The notes below the pieces were generated by a model that was given only the letters and a program-made list of their open reading frames with translations, was not told the DNA's origin and did no database searches. From the NCBI GenBank assembly GCA_025352365.1, contig JANXTO010000015.1:1-40916 (forward strand): a stretch of 40,916 bases of DNA. Reading direction: 5' to 3'. Within the stretch, counting starts at the first letter, position 1. Each line of letters opens with the position of its first letter. This document shows positions 17,688-26,643 of the stretch, in pieces. Made by a program: the position numbers and the translations under genes. Source of the stretch: Undibacterium sp. Its GTDB lineage: Bacteria; Pseudomonadota; Gammaproteobacteria; Burkholderiales; Burkholderiaceae_D.

Positions 17688-17737
17688 TTTGTATAAAAAT
17701 TTGTCGCGCAAATTTGTTGTTCAATATCGAAAAGAGC

Positions 17738-17908
17738 TTAGCCTAGATTAGCGTTCCCGATCAGGCGATTCTGTAACAGATTGTCTTTTTCAATAGTGGT
17801 GTCCAGCACCGCATACGATGTGACATCACCCTGCTCGCAATAATTAAATACATACCGGCTTAGCGCCCCGCTTTGTTCCGCGACAGACAAAACAAGTTCA
17901 TCCTCACG
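17738..17908 (-). pseudogene. Possible gene remnant
   Basis: A frame of 56 codons, opened by a stop and with no ATG, reads [20 protein letters not shown] then [20 protein letters not shown] and ends after IGNANLG. Its composition looks protein-like, and a further ten codons upstream of the in-frame stop continue in a similar style. A TTG at 17890 could start a 50-residue peptide. I do not recognise it. It is the only coding-like content in the 17688-18024 gap, and it may be a decayed gene or chance. Confidence 0.25.
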
Positions 17909-18024
17909 TCATAATTCTGGCGCATCATTACTGCAGTGCAACAAATAATTTATTGCAAGTTATTTGCCGTGATTTGTTTGCAGTCTTCTATTGGCAATCC
18001 TGTTCTGAAGTGTGGAGTCTTTAT

Positions 18025-20136
18025 ATGGAATTTTTTCTAAAACCGTCGATTGCGTTAATGCAACGCTTACGTCTATTCCCTAAATTTGTCTTGGTGGCTG
18101 TGTTATTTGCTGTTCCGGTTATCCTCGTCACTGGATTGCTGATCAATGAATTAGATAAATCGATTTCGTTCACCGAGCAAGAGCGCTTGGGCTTGCAGCA
18201 GATACGAGAAATTCATGAACTAAGCAAATTAGCCCAACAACATCGTGCGCTACGCCGTCTGGCACTCGCAGGCAATGCGGCAGCTAGTGATAACGCCTCT
18301 AAAATCCAAAATGCGTTGAGCGCAAAGTTAAATACTAATTTAGACCCAATAAGCATACCGCAACTAACAAATGGACAACTGAAAACCCCAGTATCTGAAT
18401 CGGAAAATGCTGTTAGCAAAATTAAACAATCATGGGCTAATGTAGTGCGTAAACTGGCGTCCTCAAAGGCTAGCGAGAGTTATGCTGACCATACCGTATT
18501 GATTGATCAGTTAAATAAGTTATCGACCACGATTGCCAATCACTCCAAACTGAGCCTTGATCCAGAGGTCGATACTTATTATTTAATCGGATTATTTGCC
18601 AAAACCTTTCCTGAGTTAGCTGAAGGAATTTTTGACATTGCTAGCAGAGGTGCGCCATATATTGACACTGGTTTGTTAGAGGCGAATGAGGATGTTTTAC
18701 TGAATGCCGATGTGATGCTTGCTAAGCGTGATATCGCTCGTATTCCTGCTCAATTTGAGGCGATGTTCCAGGAAAATCCTACTTTTAAAACACAGTTAAA
18801 AAATCCACAAGCGCTGCTGGCAAATAATCTTGCATTTTTGGAGCGTGCAAAAAATGAAATTTTAAACACACTGAATCAAACCTCCGGTACTGAGTTTTTA
18901 GCCGCGGGAAGCAAAAGTGCAGAGGGGTTGTATGACTATGCTGACGCGGCGGCAGATTTGTTAGATGTGACGCTGAAGGCACGTATTGATCGAGCCATTT
19001 TTCATCGCAATATATTGTTGGGGGCAAGCCTGATCGGACTATTGATATCTGCGTATTTATTGGCGGGATTCTATGCCTCGTTCTCGCAAGAAGTCAGAAA
19101 ACTCAGCGCCTCAGTCGCCAGCGTCGCAGGTGGTGACTTGACCACGTCGATTGATTCCCAAGGCACCGACGAAGTCGCGCAATTACTGCACGCATTTGAT
19201 CTGATGCGCATTAATTTAGCGACACTAGTTAACAATATCCGGCATGGCACCGAAGCAATCGCCAATGCCTCCAGCGAGATTGCACATGGCAATGCCGATC
19301 TCTCTACGCGTACCGAGCAGCAAGCTGGTTCATTGGAAGAAACTTCAGCCTCCATGGAAGAATTAACCAACGCCGTTAAACAAAACGCCGCAAGCGCAGA
19401 ACATGCAAATCAAAACGCAGTCACGGCAAGCGCCGTCGCTAAAGATGGCGGAATAGCGGTCGCCGAAGTTATCAATACGATGGCAGCAATTCAGCAATCA
19501 TCCAAACGTATTAATGACATTATCGGGGTAATTGACGGTATTGCTTTTCAAACTAATATTTTGGCGCTAAATGCCGCAGTCGAAGCAGCACGTGCCGGAG
19601 AACAAGGACGGGGATTTGCGGTAGTCGCCAGTGAGGTGCGCAACCTGGCACAACGCTCTGCCAGTGCGGCTAAAGAAATCAAGGTGTTGATCACGACATC
19701 GGTAGAACAAGTCGGGGTCGGTAGTCGGCAAGTGACAGCGGCAGAACATACGATGGCGCATATCGTCACGGCTATTCACAGCATGGCCGATAACATGAGC
19801 GAGATCACTACCGCCAGTGTGGAACAGCGCTCAGGCATTGAACAAGTCAATCAGGCGCTAGGGCAAATGGATGATATTACCCAGCAAAATGCGGCCTTGG
19901 TCGAGCAAGCCGCCGCGGCGGCACAAAGCATGCACGATCAAGCTTTGCATCTAGCCAAAGCCGTCTCTGCATTTAAAACCGCAGACATGATGGAGAGAGA
20001 ATCTCATGATGTTTTTGCAAAAACTGACCAACACCCATACACGACCAATAGCCCGGTGAGACTACGTCAAAAAAATAGTTCTGCACCAAGCTCAATGTCA
20101 ATTAGGGTAAGTGCAAGAGATCAGAAAACAGCCTAG
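18025..20136 (+). CDS. Methyl-accepting chemotaxis protein
   Basis: A 703-residue inner-membrane chemoreceptor. The first transmembrane helix (about 18-42) is followed by an all-helical periplasmic region of about 285 residues, the second helix (about 328-350), a HAMP domain ([20 protein letters not shown]) and a long cytoplasmic coiled coil. The hairpin tip that contacts CheA and CheW is intact ([20 protein letters not shown], about 510-530). There is no NWETF-type CheR tether at the C-terminus. The ligand cannot be told from sequence. ATG 18025 is chosen for its GGAG site; an upstream start would add 24 residues without a signal function. Other chemotaxis genes are not nearby. Confidence 0.93.
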   Translation: MEFFLKPSIALMQRLRLFPKFVLVAVLFAVPVILVTGLLINELDKSISFTEQERLGLQQIREIHELSKLAQQHRALRRLALAGNAAASDNASKIQNALSAKLNTNLDPISIPQLTNGQLKTPVSESENAVSKIKQSWANVVRKLASSKASESYADHTVLIDQLNKLSTTIANHSKLSLDPEVDTYYLIGLFAKTFPELAEGIFDIASRGAPYIDTGLLEANEDVLLNADVMLAKRDIARIPAQFEAMFQENPTFKTQLKNPQALLANNLAFLERAKNEILNTLNQTSGTEFLAAGSKSAEGLYDYADAAADLLDVTLKARIDRAIFHRNILLGASLIGLLISAYLLAGFYASFSQEVRKLSASVASVAGGDLTTSIDSQGTDEVAQLLHAFDLMRINLATLVNNIRHGTEAIANASSEIAHGNADLSTRTEQQAGSLEETSASMEELTNAVKQNAASAEHANQNAVTASAVAKDGGIAVAEVINTMAAIQQSSKRINDIIGVIDGIAFQTNILALNAAVEAARAGEQGRGFAVVASEVRNLAQRSASAAKEIKVLITTSVEQVGVGSRQVTAAEHTMAHIVTAIHSMADNMSEITTASVEQRSGIEQVNQALGQMDDITQQNAALVEQAAAAAQSMHDQALHLAKAVSAFKTADMMERESHDVFAKTDQHPYTTNSPVRLRQKNSSAPSSMSIRVSARDQKTA

Positions 20137-20282
20137 ACAAAAAATATTATGAAATACAAAGAATCACTTAGTTGAATTTTTTTGAGATTTTGCCAGAAGC
20201 TAGCAAGAAAAATCGGCTTAGAAAGATACTGAATCTCTGTCTTTGCAATCGCAAAGGCTCATATAAATTTTATGCCAATGAG

Positions 20283-20366
20283 AATTACTCATAGTGAGTA
20301 TATTTTAACCGTCTAGGTAATCACTTGAGGGTAAAGCATTTTTAATAAAAAATAGGGGGAGTATAT
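20283..20366 (-). repeat. 84-bp intergenic element, copy D
   Basis: Reverse-oriented copy. The plus strand shows ATTACTC at the left, a perfect palindromic ACTCATAGTGAGT beside it, and GGGGGAGTATAT at the right. Its end-to-end length of 84 matches copies A to C. It lies between the convergent chemoreceptor gene and the 78-residue gene. Confidence 0.82.
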
Positions 20367-20422
20367 TAAAATCCGAGAGCATTGTCTGACGAATGCCTGG
20401 ATTAACTACTCAAACTCAACAC

Positions 20423-20659
20423 TCAGGATCGCAAACGCCGTTGCGCCGGCTGTGACAATACGCGCTGGGTTACGTTACCTGGCACGCCCTCTGATTTCAT
20501 GTATTCAATCGCACACAAAGTACCTAGAGAACTTTGTAACGAGATGCCGCTATCTACCGTTTTTTCGGTAATAAAATCGCGCCGCTGAGCGTGCCCAATA
20601 CTACTTAATTCGCTCGAATCGGTATTAACTTGCTTGAGGTTGTGCTGTAAGCCTGGCAT
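20423..20659 (-). CDS. Uncharacterised 78-residue protein
   Basis: Not recognised. MPGLQHNLKQVNTDSSELSS begins a hydrophilic protein without signal peptide or membrane helix, with one cysteine and a basic C-terminus (QPAQRRLRS). It is supported as a gene by a strong AAGGAG ribosome site five to six bases before the ATG, and by protein-like composition. The frame is open for another 49 codons upstream, but those residues read as non-coding and precede the ribosome site. It stands alone between a repeat and a long gap. Confidence 0.65.
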   Translation of the reverse strand: MPGLQHNLKQVNTDSSELSSIGHAQRRDFITEKTVDSGISLQSSLGTLCAIEYMKSEGVPGNVTQRVLSQPAQRRLRS

Positions 20660-21102
20660 GAAAGTCTCCTTGATAAACAAAGATACAAGTGATTCAACTG
20701 AGGAAGATATTAAGAATAAAGATAAAAATGAAACGAGTAGCACAAAATTACTGGGACAATTTTGAGACAATTCAGCGACAAAAAAACGATAATTAACACA
20801 GCTCAATATATTCGTTTAAGATCAAATTGTGTATGGATTTTGAACGAATTGCGAACAATTTATGCAAGTATAGTAGCCACAATTATAGACAAAAGCGAGA
20901 GCTAAGAATTCATTGAATCTACAGAATTAATAGCTAGTTTGATGTTGTAAATATCAAATCAACACATGTCTTTTTAGTAAAAAAATGCCTGTTAAATGAT
21001 TACTTGAATTAATCCCTGAACGATCAATAAAAAATCTTGATCGTGTAGTGATTAGCGCTAGTGTAGCTACCACGTTATTACAGAAAATGCCCGGGGCCTG
21101 CC
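20660..21102. other. Gene-free divergent region with inverted repeat
   Basis: About 440 bases between the minus-strand 78-residue gene and the split histidine kinase. No gene is seen. An inverted repeat ACGATCAA (21020-21027) / TTGATCGT (21037-21044) lies 60-80 nt before the kinase start and could be an operator or a leader hairpin. The rest is AT-rich promoter-like sequence. Confidence 0.4.
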
Positions 21103-21834
21103 ATGAAAGCCAGTTTGAAAAGCCTCACTTCTTCAATTATTGGTCAATTCATTTTGGCGACAATTATGTCGTCCTGTCTTTTAGTCGGTGGTGTTTTATA
21201 CGATAGTAGTCATACTTTGAAAGTCGCTGTACTTGAAAACGTCAAATCCAGTATTGATCAGACATCTCAAATTCTTAACCTCACCGTATCGACCTACGCG
21301 AGTGCAAATGATTTAGAAACAGTACGCATTTTTTTCCATGAAATGCTGGATCAGAATTCACAAAATGGATTGACCTATTTGATTGTTGGTAATGCAGAGG
21401 GCCGGGTTTTACTCACTAACCTAGAGTCTGTCGACACCATCCCCACACCTGACACGACAAATAACTTAGATGTCGCTGCACTACGAGGACTTATTCATAT
21501 ACGAAGCCCATTGCTATTACCTGGTAGAGAAGTTGGCTTTTTACAATATGGTTTGTCCACCAAAAATCTGGTTGATGCAGCGACCAAAGAAAAGACCAGT
21601 TCGCTCATCCGGACGGGTCTGGTCATGCTAAGCACAATGATTGTTATTTTGTTGCTGGGGCGACGCATCGCCAAACGCTTAAATGATTTGATACGAGCCA
21701 GTAAGGAAATCGTATCTGGGCGTTATGAACGCAATGTCAAAGTGTCCGGCACCGATGAGCTGGCGATTATGGCAAGCAACTTCAATCTATGGCTGAGGCA
21801 GTGCAAACAAAAATTCGGGAGATCACAGAATTAA
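21103..21834 (+). CDS. Sensor histidine kinase, N-terminal sensory part of a frameshifted gene
   Basis: Encodes the input half of a membrane histidine kinase: transmembrane helix 1 (about 8-30), a periplasmic sensor of about 130 residues (NAEGRVLLTNLESVDTIPTP suggests a dCache/PAS-like fold), transmembrane helix 2 (about 167-187) and most of a HAMP domain (RRIAKRLNDLIRASKEIVSG to DELAIMASNFN). The reading then leaves the family pattern (LWLRQCKQKFGRSQN, stop). The missing HAMP end and kinase core are in another frame from 21789, so one base appears to be missing near 21786-21790. No homopolymer is present there. Confidence 0.8.
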   Translation: MKASLKSLTSSIIGQFILATIMSSCLLVGGVLYDSSHTLKVAVLENVKSSIDQTSQILNLTVSTYASANDLETVRIFFHEMLDQNSQNGLTYLIVGNAEGRVLLTNLESVDTIPTPDTTNNLDVAALRGLIHIRSPLLLPGREVGFLQYGLSTKNLVDAATKEKTSSLIRTGLVMLSTMIVILLLGRRIAKRLNDLIRASKEIVSGRYERNVKVSGTDELAIMASNFNLWLRQCKQKFGRSQN

Positions 21835-22721
21835 ATCGGACATTAGAAACCCGCGTATCACAACGGACTAAAGAATTGGAGGAAGCCAATCGCCTGCTGG
21901 GGAAGAATTTTGATCAACTGAAAGAGACTCAGACTCAGTTGATCAAATCAGAGAAATTAGCCAGCCTAGGCGCTCTGGTGGCGGGTGTATCACATGAGCT
22001 GAATACTCCGATTGGTAACGCTTTAACCGTCTCAACAACCTTGTCACATAAAACGGGCGAGGTAAAACAAGTCTATCAACATGGACAAATAAAAAAATCA
22101 ACCTTGGACGAATTTTTAATAGCTGTCGAAGAGGCTGGGGACTTATTAAGCAAAAATTTACTCCGCGCATCGGAATTAATCATCAGTTTTAAAACAGTAG
22201 CCGTCGATCAGACGAGCGAACAGCGTAGGCGATTTAATTTGCTGCAAACGATGAGCGAACTCGCCGTTACCCTAAGACCAACACTGAAAAAAACGAAGCT
22301 AATTTATGAGATTCAGATTAGTGAGGATATTTTATTGGACAGCTATCCTGGCCCTTTAATTCAGGTGATTACCAACCTGTTTAATAATGCGATTGTCCAT
22401 GCGTTTGAAGGAAGAGACATTGGCATGATGAGCTTAAGCGGCGGACAAGATCCGACCGATCCCTCATTTGTAGTGTTGACTTTTAAAGACGATGGAATCG
22501 GTATCCAACAAAATAATCTGGAGAAAATTTTTGACCCGTTCTATACCACCAAATTAGGTCAGGGAGGATCGGGGCTTGGTTTAAATATTTGCTACAACAT
22601 TGTTGAGGGTTTGTTGGGCGGACATATTTCTGTAAGCTCAGAATTGGGTGTTGGAACGCAGTTCAAGATTCGCATACCAAGCAGTGCACCGCATAAAACA
22701 ATCATTGCTGAACTGAGCTAA
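21789..22721 (+). CDS. Sensor histidine kinase, kinase core after the frameshift
   Basis: A 310-residue segment starting MAEAVQTKIREITELNRTLE, the end of HAMP and a coiled coil, then the dimerisation/phosphotransfer helix (SLGALVAGVSHELNTPIGNA, His in SHELN) and a HATPase domain with N box NLFNNAIVHAF, G1 DDGIGI and G2 GGSGLGLNICYN. All catalytic motifs are intact. Its ATG lies within the upstream frame (46-nt overlap) with no ribosome site of note, so it is probably the second half of one gene. Translated alone it would be a soluble, unregulated kinase. No response regulator is adjacent. A bidirectional terminator follows. Confidence 0.85.
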   Translation: MAEAVQTKIREITELNRTLETRVSQRTKELEEANRLLGKNFDQLKETQTQLIKSEKLASLGALVAGVSHELNTPIGNALTVSTTLSHKTGEVKQVYQHGQIKKSTLDEFLIAVEEAGDLLSKNLLRASELIISFKTVAVDQTSEQRRRFNLLQTMSELAVTLRPTLKKTKLIYEIQISEDILLDSYPGPLIQVITNLFNNAIVHAFEGRDIGMMSLSGGQDPTDPSFVVLTFKDDGIGIQQNNLEKIFDPFYTTKLGQGGSGLGLNICYNIVEGLLGGHISVSSELGVGTQFKIRIPSSAPHKTIIAELS

Positions 22722-22787
22722 CCGGAGCTTACACAAATCTTTTTCATCTTTATACATATCCTATATTCACATCAGACGATCTGACAT

Positions 22788-22822
22788 AAAAATAAAGCGA
22801 CCTGATCAGTCGCTGTATTTTT
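22788..22822. terminator. Bidirectional rho-independent terminator
   Basis: Stem AGCGAC (22796-22801) / GTCGCT (22809-22814) with a 7-nt loop, flanked by an A-rich run on the left and GTATTTTTT on the right. It serves the histidine kinase (plus) and the outer-membrane protein gene (minus), which converge here. Confidence 0.85.
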
Positions 22823-22869
22823 TCACTCATAAAATCAGGCTGAGAGCTGCTTTGCTTTACAAGCTAAGC

Positions 22870-24048
22870 TTAAAAAGTACCCTGCAATGACACTGACAGT
22901 AACTTAGAATCGCCAAAGAACGGATAAGCATAATTCGACTTATCTTTACTAATGTCGTATTGCACTTTAAGCGCCATATTTTTGCGAAAATCCCAACGCA
23001 GTGAAACATTTTGAGTATCCCTTCCTTCAATTGATTCTGTGATCGTGCGATACCGTGACACGGTGTACATCGGTAGCCATGCGCCGTATTGATACCCTAC
23101 TCCCACCAAGGCATATTTATAGACATTATTCAGCCCCTTAGAAGCATCAATCTGTTCATAACGATCAACCTCTGCTTTAACCAGCCAATTTTTATAATCC
23201 ATATTGGCAGAGACGCCCATAATGCGCGTGGCCTGACTATCAATAAAAGTATTTCTGGTGCCATCAGGATTGTCTTGCCATAGCGAATCCTTGTACCACA
23301 TCATCATCCCGCGTACATCAAAGATGCCGTTATTTGCCGTTACCGATGCACCATAAATATTTTTCCAGGACTCATGCGTTGGCGTTGTGTAATAGATCTT
23401 AGTATCGTAGGCATCATTTTTTTGAGTGTAACTACCGGTCCACGCAAGCACCGTGGCAGCCCAATCCGACGCGCCTAGTTGGGTGCGATAACTGACATTG
23501 CCACCGTTGTAGGAATAGATGGGCCAGCCATAGACATCTGGTGCTGGTCTTACCCAAGGATAGGCGTAACCGATGTACAGAAAATCGCTGTAGTAATACA
23601 GAGGAATACGGAATTTCCCCGCCTGAAATGTCCAGCTAGAATCGGCCGATGGTTGCCAGGTCATATATGCCCAATCAATCGTCGGACGTGATCCGTCGTT
23701 GGGATTAAGCGCACGACTGACTAATTGTGCCGTAGCGGAAAGGGTTTGTGAAAAATCCTTTTTAATTTGAAAACCAATCAATGACTCTTGATCGAACTGA
23801 AAACCTTTATCTTTTTCATATACCGCACCGTATTCCCAACCTTGGATAGTGCAAGGACATTTCCATTGCTGATACGTCCATGGCGCACTGCTGCCTAAAG
23901 CAGATCCACTCAACACTTTAGCGCCAGTCAGACTATAGAAACCTGTTAATCTGAGTGAGCCGTCTTCAGTCAAATCAATCGCTGAAGCACTGCCAGCAAA
24001 CAGTAACGGAACGAGTGGTACAAGTGATGCAAGGAATATTTTTTTCAT
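22870..24048 (-). CDS. Outer-membrane beta-barrel (porin-like) protein
   Basis: A 392-residue secreted protein: signal peptide cleaved after SASA (about residue 23), then alternating strand-like sequence rich in Tyr, Trp and Gly (TFQAGKFRIPLYYYSDFLYIG, NGGNVSYRTQLGASDWAATV, GVGYQYGAWLPMYTVSRYR) and a terminal Phe (SVSLQGTF) as needed for barrel insertion. Two cysteines in WKCPCTIQGW near residue 65 are unusual for a porin. The solute is unknown. ATG 24048 follows GGAG at a normal distance. It lies 37 nt downstream of a small PstS-like gene on the same strand, so the two form a likely operon, and it converges on the histidine kinase. Confidence 0.83.
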   Translation of the reverse strand: MKKIFLASLVPLVPLLFAGSASAIDLTEDGSLRLTGFYSLTGAKVLSGSALGSSAPWTYQQWKCPCTIQGWEYGAVYEKDKGFQFDQESLIGFQIKKDFSQTLSATAQLVSRALNPNDGSRPTIDWAYMTWQPSADSSWTFQAGKFRIPLYYYSDFLYIGYAYPWVRPAPDVYGWPIYSYNGGNVSYRTQLGASDWAATVLAWTGSYTQKNDAYDTKIYYTTPTHESWKNIYGASVTANNGIFDVRGMMMWYKDSLWQDNPDGTRNTFIDSQATRIMGVSANMDYKNWLVKAEVDRYEQIDASKGLNNVYKYALVGVGYQYGAWLPMYTVSRYRTITESIEGRDTQNVSLRWDFRKNMALKVQYDISKDKSNYAYPFFGDSKLLSVSLQGTF

Positions 24049-24085
24049 CAAGCAATCTCCTTAAAACGAAGAAAAGAGGACGGCA

Positions 24086-24508
24086 TTAGGGAACTATGGC
24101 GATGACCTTTACGGTGTCATCAACCGCCGATTTTTCTATATAGCCGATTACATTGACATTTTCACTTACTGCTTTTTTTACTTGATCGCTGGACTTATAT
24201 TCTTTGGGCGGCTTACCTTTGCCAGTAAACACAATTCGTGACCAAATTGCCTGTACTTGTGCAGGTTCTTTTTCCAGCACTTTTTTATAAAACTCAGCAC
24301 GAATAGGAGAATTTTCAGCTTGGTCTACCGGAGTAAATAAGACTGAACCTCCAAGGAAAAACTGGGCGGCTTGTGCCGGGAACATTTTGGTCGCCGGGTT
24401 TTGAGGATTGACCACAATGACGAGTTCTGCGAAGGCAGGCGAGGCGATTCCCAACAACAGTAAGACTTGGGTAGCCAGGAAAAATCGCAGGAAAATTTTT
24501 CGTTTCAT
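24086..24508 (-). CDS. Small PstS-like periplasmic substrate-binding protein
   Basis: A 140-residue exported protein: signal peptide MKRKIFLRFFLATQVLLLLG to SPAFA, then a half-size periplasmic-binding (PBP-like) domain (ELVIVVNPQNPATKMFPAQAAQFFLGG, FYKKVLEKEPAQVQAIWSRIVFTGKGKPP, VIGYIEKSAVDDTVKVI). The family is annotated as phosphate ABC transporter substrate-binding-like, but the length is well short of PstS and no ABC genes are near, so transport is doubtful. An upstream ATG at 24541 would add 11 residues to the signal peptide and has AAGGA ten bases before it; the choice is uncertain. It precedes the outer-membrane barrel gene in a likely operon. Confidence 0.78.
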   Translation of the reverse strand: MKRKIFLRFFLATQVLLLLGIASPAFAELVIVVNPQNPATKMFPAQAAQFFLGGSVLFTPVDQAENSPIRAEFYKKVLEKEPAQVQAIWSRIVFTGKGKPPKEYKSSDQVKKAVSENVNVIGYIEKSAVDDTVKVIAIVP

Positions 24509-24782
24509 CTGAATTTCTATAATCCAAATAGACGCCGTCATATAACGGACGTCCTTCGTTAAGAACTATTGAGGTAAAGCCACCAGGTTCTGTTAAAAAA
24601 CCTTATGCAACCAAAAATCAGAAGACGGTTTTACTGTTGCTGTATTTATTGTTGTGTTTATTATTTTGTATTTAAAACATGATTTTAATTAATCACTTTG
24701 ATGATTGAGATTACCTGCTGCCATTTGTGTTTGTCACTGATTTTTTGCAGGTCTGTCGCATTAAATGCACATTGGTAATTAG

Positions 24783-25403
24783 CTATCGTTTTAAATTTAT
24801 TTTTTGCAAAACTAAAAGGCGATTATTGGCTGGCATTGCAAAATCTTCTTGCAGTTGTAACTGGTGTTGATTTGCCAGCGCAATAATATCTTCGATCGCG
24901 CGGATGCCCATATGTGGGGCTTGTGATTTTAACGAACCGTCAAATTGCGCATTGCTGGCGCTGGTGAATTGTCCGTCATAGTTAAACGGACCGTAGATGA
25001 AAAAATAACCCCGCTCCACCAAGATAGATGCCATGCCTTCAAACATGATTTGCACCTCTTGCCATGACAAGATATGGCAAGTATTAGAGGTATAAACTGC
25101 ATCAAATTTGTTCTCTGTCCAAGCTGAATGGCCGATGTCTAAACATAATGGTGCTAACACGTTGGGGAGTTTTGTCTCTTTTTGCCAGGCGCTGATGCTG
25201 GGATGGTTTTGTATCCGGTCACTGCATTGCCACGTGATATGCGGCAAACGCGCTCCAAAATAGACTGCATGCTGACCTGTGCCACTACCGATCTCAAACA
25301 CCGTTTTGCTATTATTTAAAAACGGAGTAATCGCTAGTAAGATTGGATCAGCGTTACGTTCACAGGCGGCAGAAAACAACTTATTTGTCATGTTGGTAGT
25401 CAT
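24783..25403 (-). CDS. DUF938 SAM-dependent methyltransferase-like protein
   Basis: A cytoplasmic protein of about 206 residues in the DUF938 family. It opens NKLFSAACERNADPIL, the usual family start, and has a class I methyltransferase motif I, VFEIGSGTGQHAVYFG, then DAVYTSNTCHILSW and YFFIYGPFNYDGQFTS. The substrate is unknown. The start is ambiguous: ATG at 25403 or 25391, or a TTG at 25436 that overlaps the stop of the upstream GIY-YIG gene and would imply translational coupling. All three frames agree. It is the last gene of the minus-strand run proQ-GIY-YIG-DUF938. Confidence 0.87.
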   Translation of the reverse strand: MTTNMTNKLFSAACERNADPILLAITPFLNNSKTVFEIGSGTGQHAVYFGARLPHITWQCSDRIQNHPSISAWQKETKLPNVLAPLCLDIGHSAWTENKFDAVYTSNTCHILSWQEVQIMFEGMASILVERGYFFIYGPFNYDGQFTSASNAQFDGSLKSQAPHMGIRAIEDIIALANQHQLQLQEDFAMPANNRLLVLQKINLKR

Positions 25404-25432
25404 ATCAATGATGGGTTTCAAACCGATGGTTT

Positions 25433-25681
25433 TCAAATTAATGAGTTTGACAACGCGCGCTTCTGTTGTGCGCTCAGTTTTTTGGTAGCGTGTTCTGCTT
25501 TTGATGCGGATGACCGGTCATCGTATTCAAAGACAGCAAGTATTTTTTGTGGCGGGTGTGAGCGGGTATAACGTGCGCCTTTGCCGCCGACATGGGTGGC
25601 ATATCGTTTCTCTACATTGGTCGTAATGCCAGTGTAGATGCTGCCATCATTACATTCCAACAGATAGAGAAACCATGACAT
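25433..25681 (-). CDS. GIY-YIG domain protein, UPF0213 (YhbQ-like)
   Basis: An 82-residue single-domain protein with the GIY-YIG fold: YLLECNDGSIYTGITTNVEKRYATHVGGKGARYTRSHPP, then a conserved Glu in the KAEHATKKLS helix region. Members of this small family resemble endonuclease modules; their cellular role is poorly defined. The length is normal. No clear ribosome site precedes the ATG. It overlaps or abuts the DUF938 gene downstream and is separated from proQ upstream by a long hairpin. Confidence 0.9.
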   Translation of the reverse strand: MSWFLYLLECNDGSIYTGITTNVEKRYATHVGGKGARYTRSHPPQKILAVFEYDDRSSASKAEHATKKLSAQQKRALSNSLI

Positions 25682-25748
25682 CGTTAAATAGGAGTTTCAG
25701 CTAAGGTGGCTGGAAATATAGTTTTAATGATGGAGAAGCAAGAAGACT

Positions 25749-25796
25749 TGCTGTTCACAAAATAAAACGTCATTTCGTTATATTTTGTGAACAGCA
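25749..25796. repeat. 21-bp stem, 6-nt loop hairpin between proQ and GIY-YIG genes
   Basis: A 48-nt inverted repeat beginning TGCTGTTCACAAAATA and ending TATTTTGTGAACAGCA, with the stem continuing (one mismatch) to ACG/CGT around loop TCATTT. Twenty of 21 pairs match. No T run follows in the direction of transcription, so it is not a classic terminator. It may be an RNA-processing or protein-binding hairpin. Confidence 0.8.
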
Positions 25797-25834
25797 TTGA
25801 AACAAAGACTGAACTATGCGGGACTATGCGTAAA

Positions 25835-26407
25835 TCAGGTGCGGGCAAATTTAGCCGCCAGTTGATTCAGCTTGTCCTGACGTTGGCGTTCTGCCTCGGC
25901 TTCTTGCTTTTGTATTCTCTCTGCATTGGCTTTGAGTTTGCGTGCATCTGCATTTTTCTTGGAACGCTCGCGCAGAATACCTGACGCATGAGTGCGATGC
26001 TCTTCTGTGATGGCATCAACTTCTTTGCCTTCCAGATCCACACGTTTTTGTGCTTTGGCGGCATTAAACAAGTAGCGTACAGAATTAGTATGAATGCCCA
26101 GGGCGATTCGCAACACTTTGCGATCCAGCTCTGGCATTTTTTTCTGTAATTGTTTATCAATACCAATTGCCAAAGGCAGATGTTCATCAAACACGGAGAA
26201 TTCGGTTTGCAGTTTTTTCAACAATTTACGAGCAAGCTGGTTTGGCGTAGCAGTTGGCGCGGTTGACGTTGTTGCTGGTTGATCTGACGTTGCAACTGCT
26301 GTTGTCGTTGCTAACGCAACTACGTCTGCTACTTCCGTTGCTGTATGTGCTGGGTTAACTGCGTCTGACGCGGTTACTTCTGTTACTGCTGATGTCGATG
26401 TGGTCAT
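25835..26407 (-). CDS. proQ: ProQ/FinO-family RNA chaperone
   Basis: A 190-residue RNA-binding protein. The N-terminal 55 residues are Thr/Ala/Val-rich and look disordered. The FinO/ProQ domain follows (about 57-145: NQLARKLLKKLQTEFSVFDE, PLAIGIDKQL, VLRIALGIHTNSVRYLF), then a charged helical tail rich in Lys, Glu and Gln (about 145-190). ProQ/FinO proteins bind structured sRNAs and mRNA 3' ends. The domain order (linker first) differs from E. coli ProQ. It is transcribed toward the GIY-YIG gene; the strong hairpin just after its stop is the kind of structure such proteins bind, though a link is only conjecture. Confidence 0.88.
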   Translation of the reverse strand: MTTSTSAVTEVTASDAVNPAHTATEVADVVALATTTAVATSDQPATTSTAPTATPNQLARKLLKKLQTEFSVFDEHLPLAIGIDKQLQKKMPELDRKVLRIALGIHTNSVRYLFNAAKAQKRVDLEGKEVDAITEEHRTHASGILRERSKKNADARKLKANAERIQKQEAEAERQRQDKLNQLAAKFART

Positions 26408-26643
26408 GAAAATAATCTGATATGGTTACTATTGCAGGACGCAGAATATCATGCGTAAGAGTCAAAGGGTATTTTGGCTGCTGTAAATCAACATACGTCG
26501 TTGTTTGAGCAACGTTTTAGTCCTACCGGAGCTATCAATTAAGGCCAATAAAGTGGAGATAGCACAAGTATAGAATACGAATTTTGCATAGAGCTTCGCT
26601 CTTGGCGACCTGTATTTAATAACCAACTTATTTTATTAAAACT

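Noticed and set aside
17953-18024. 24-residue upstream extension of the chemoreceptor
   Set aside because: The ATG at 18025 has GGAG at normal spacing and begins the cytoplasmic lead-in to the first membrane helix; the extension adds nothing recognisable.
20660-20806. 49-residue extension of the 78-residue minus-strand protein
   Set aside because: A strong AAGGAG site lies just before the internal ATG, and the extension reads as non-coding AT-rich sequence.
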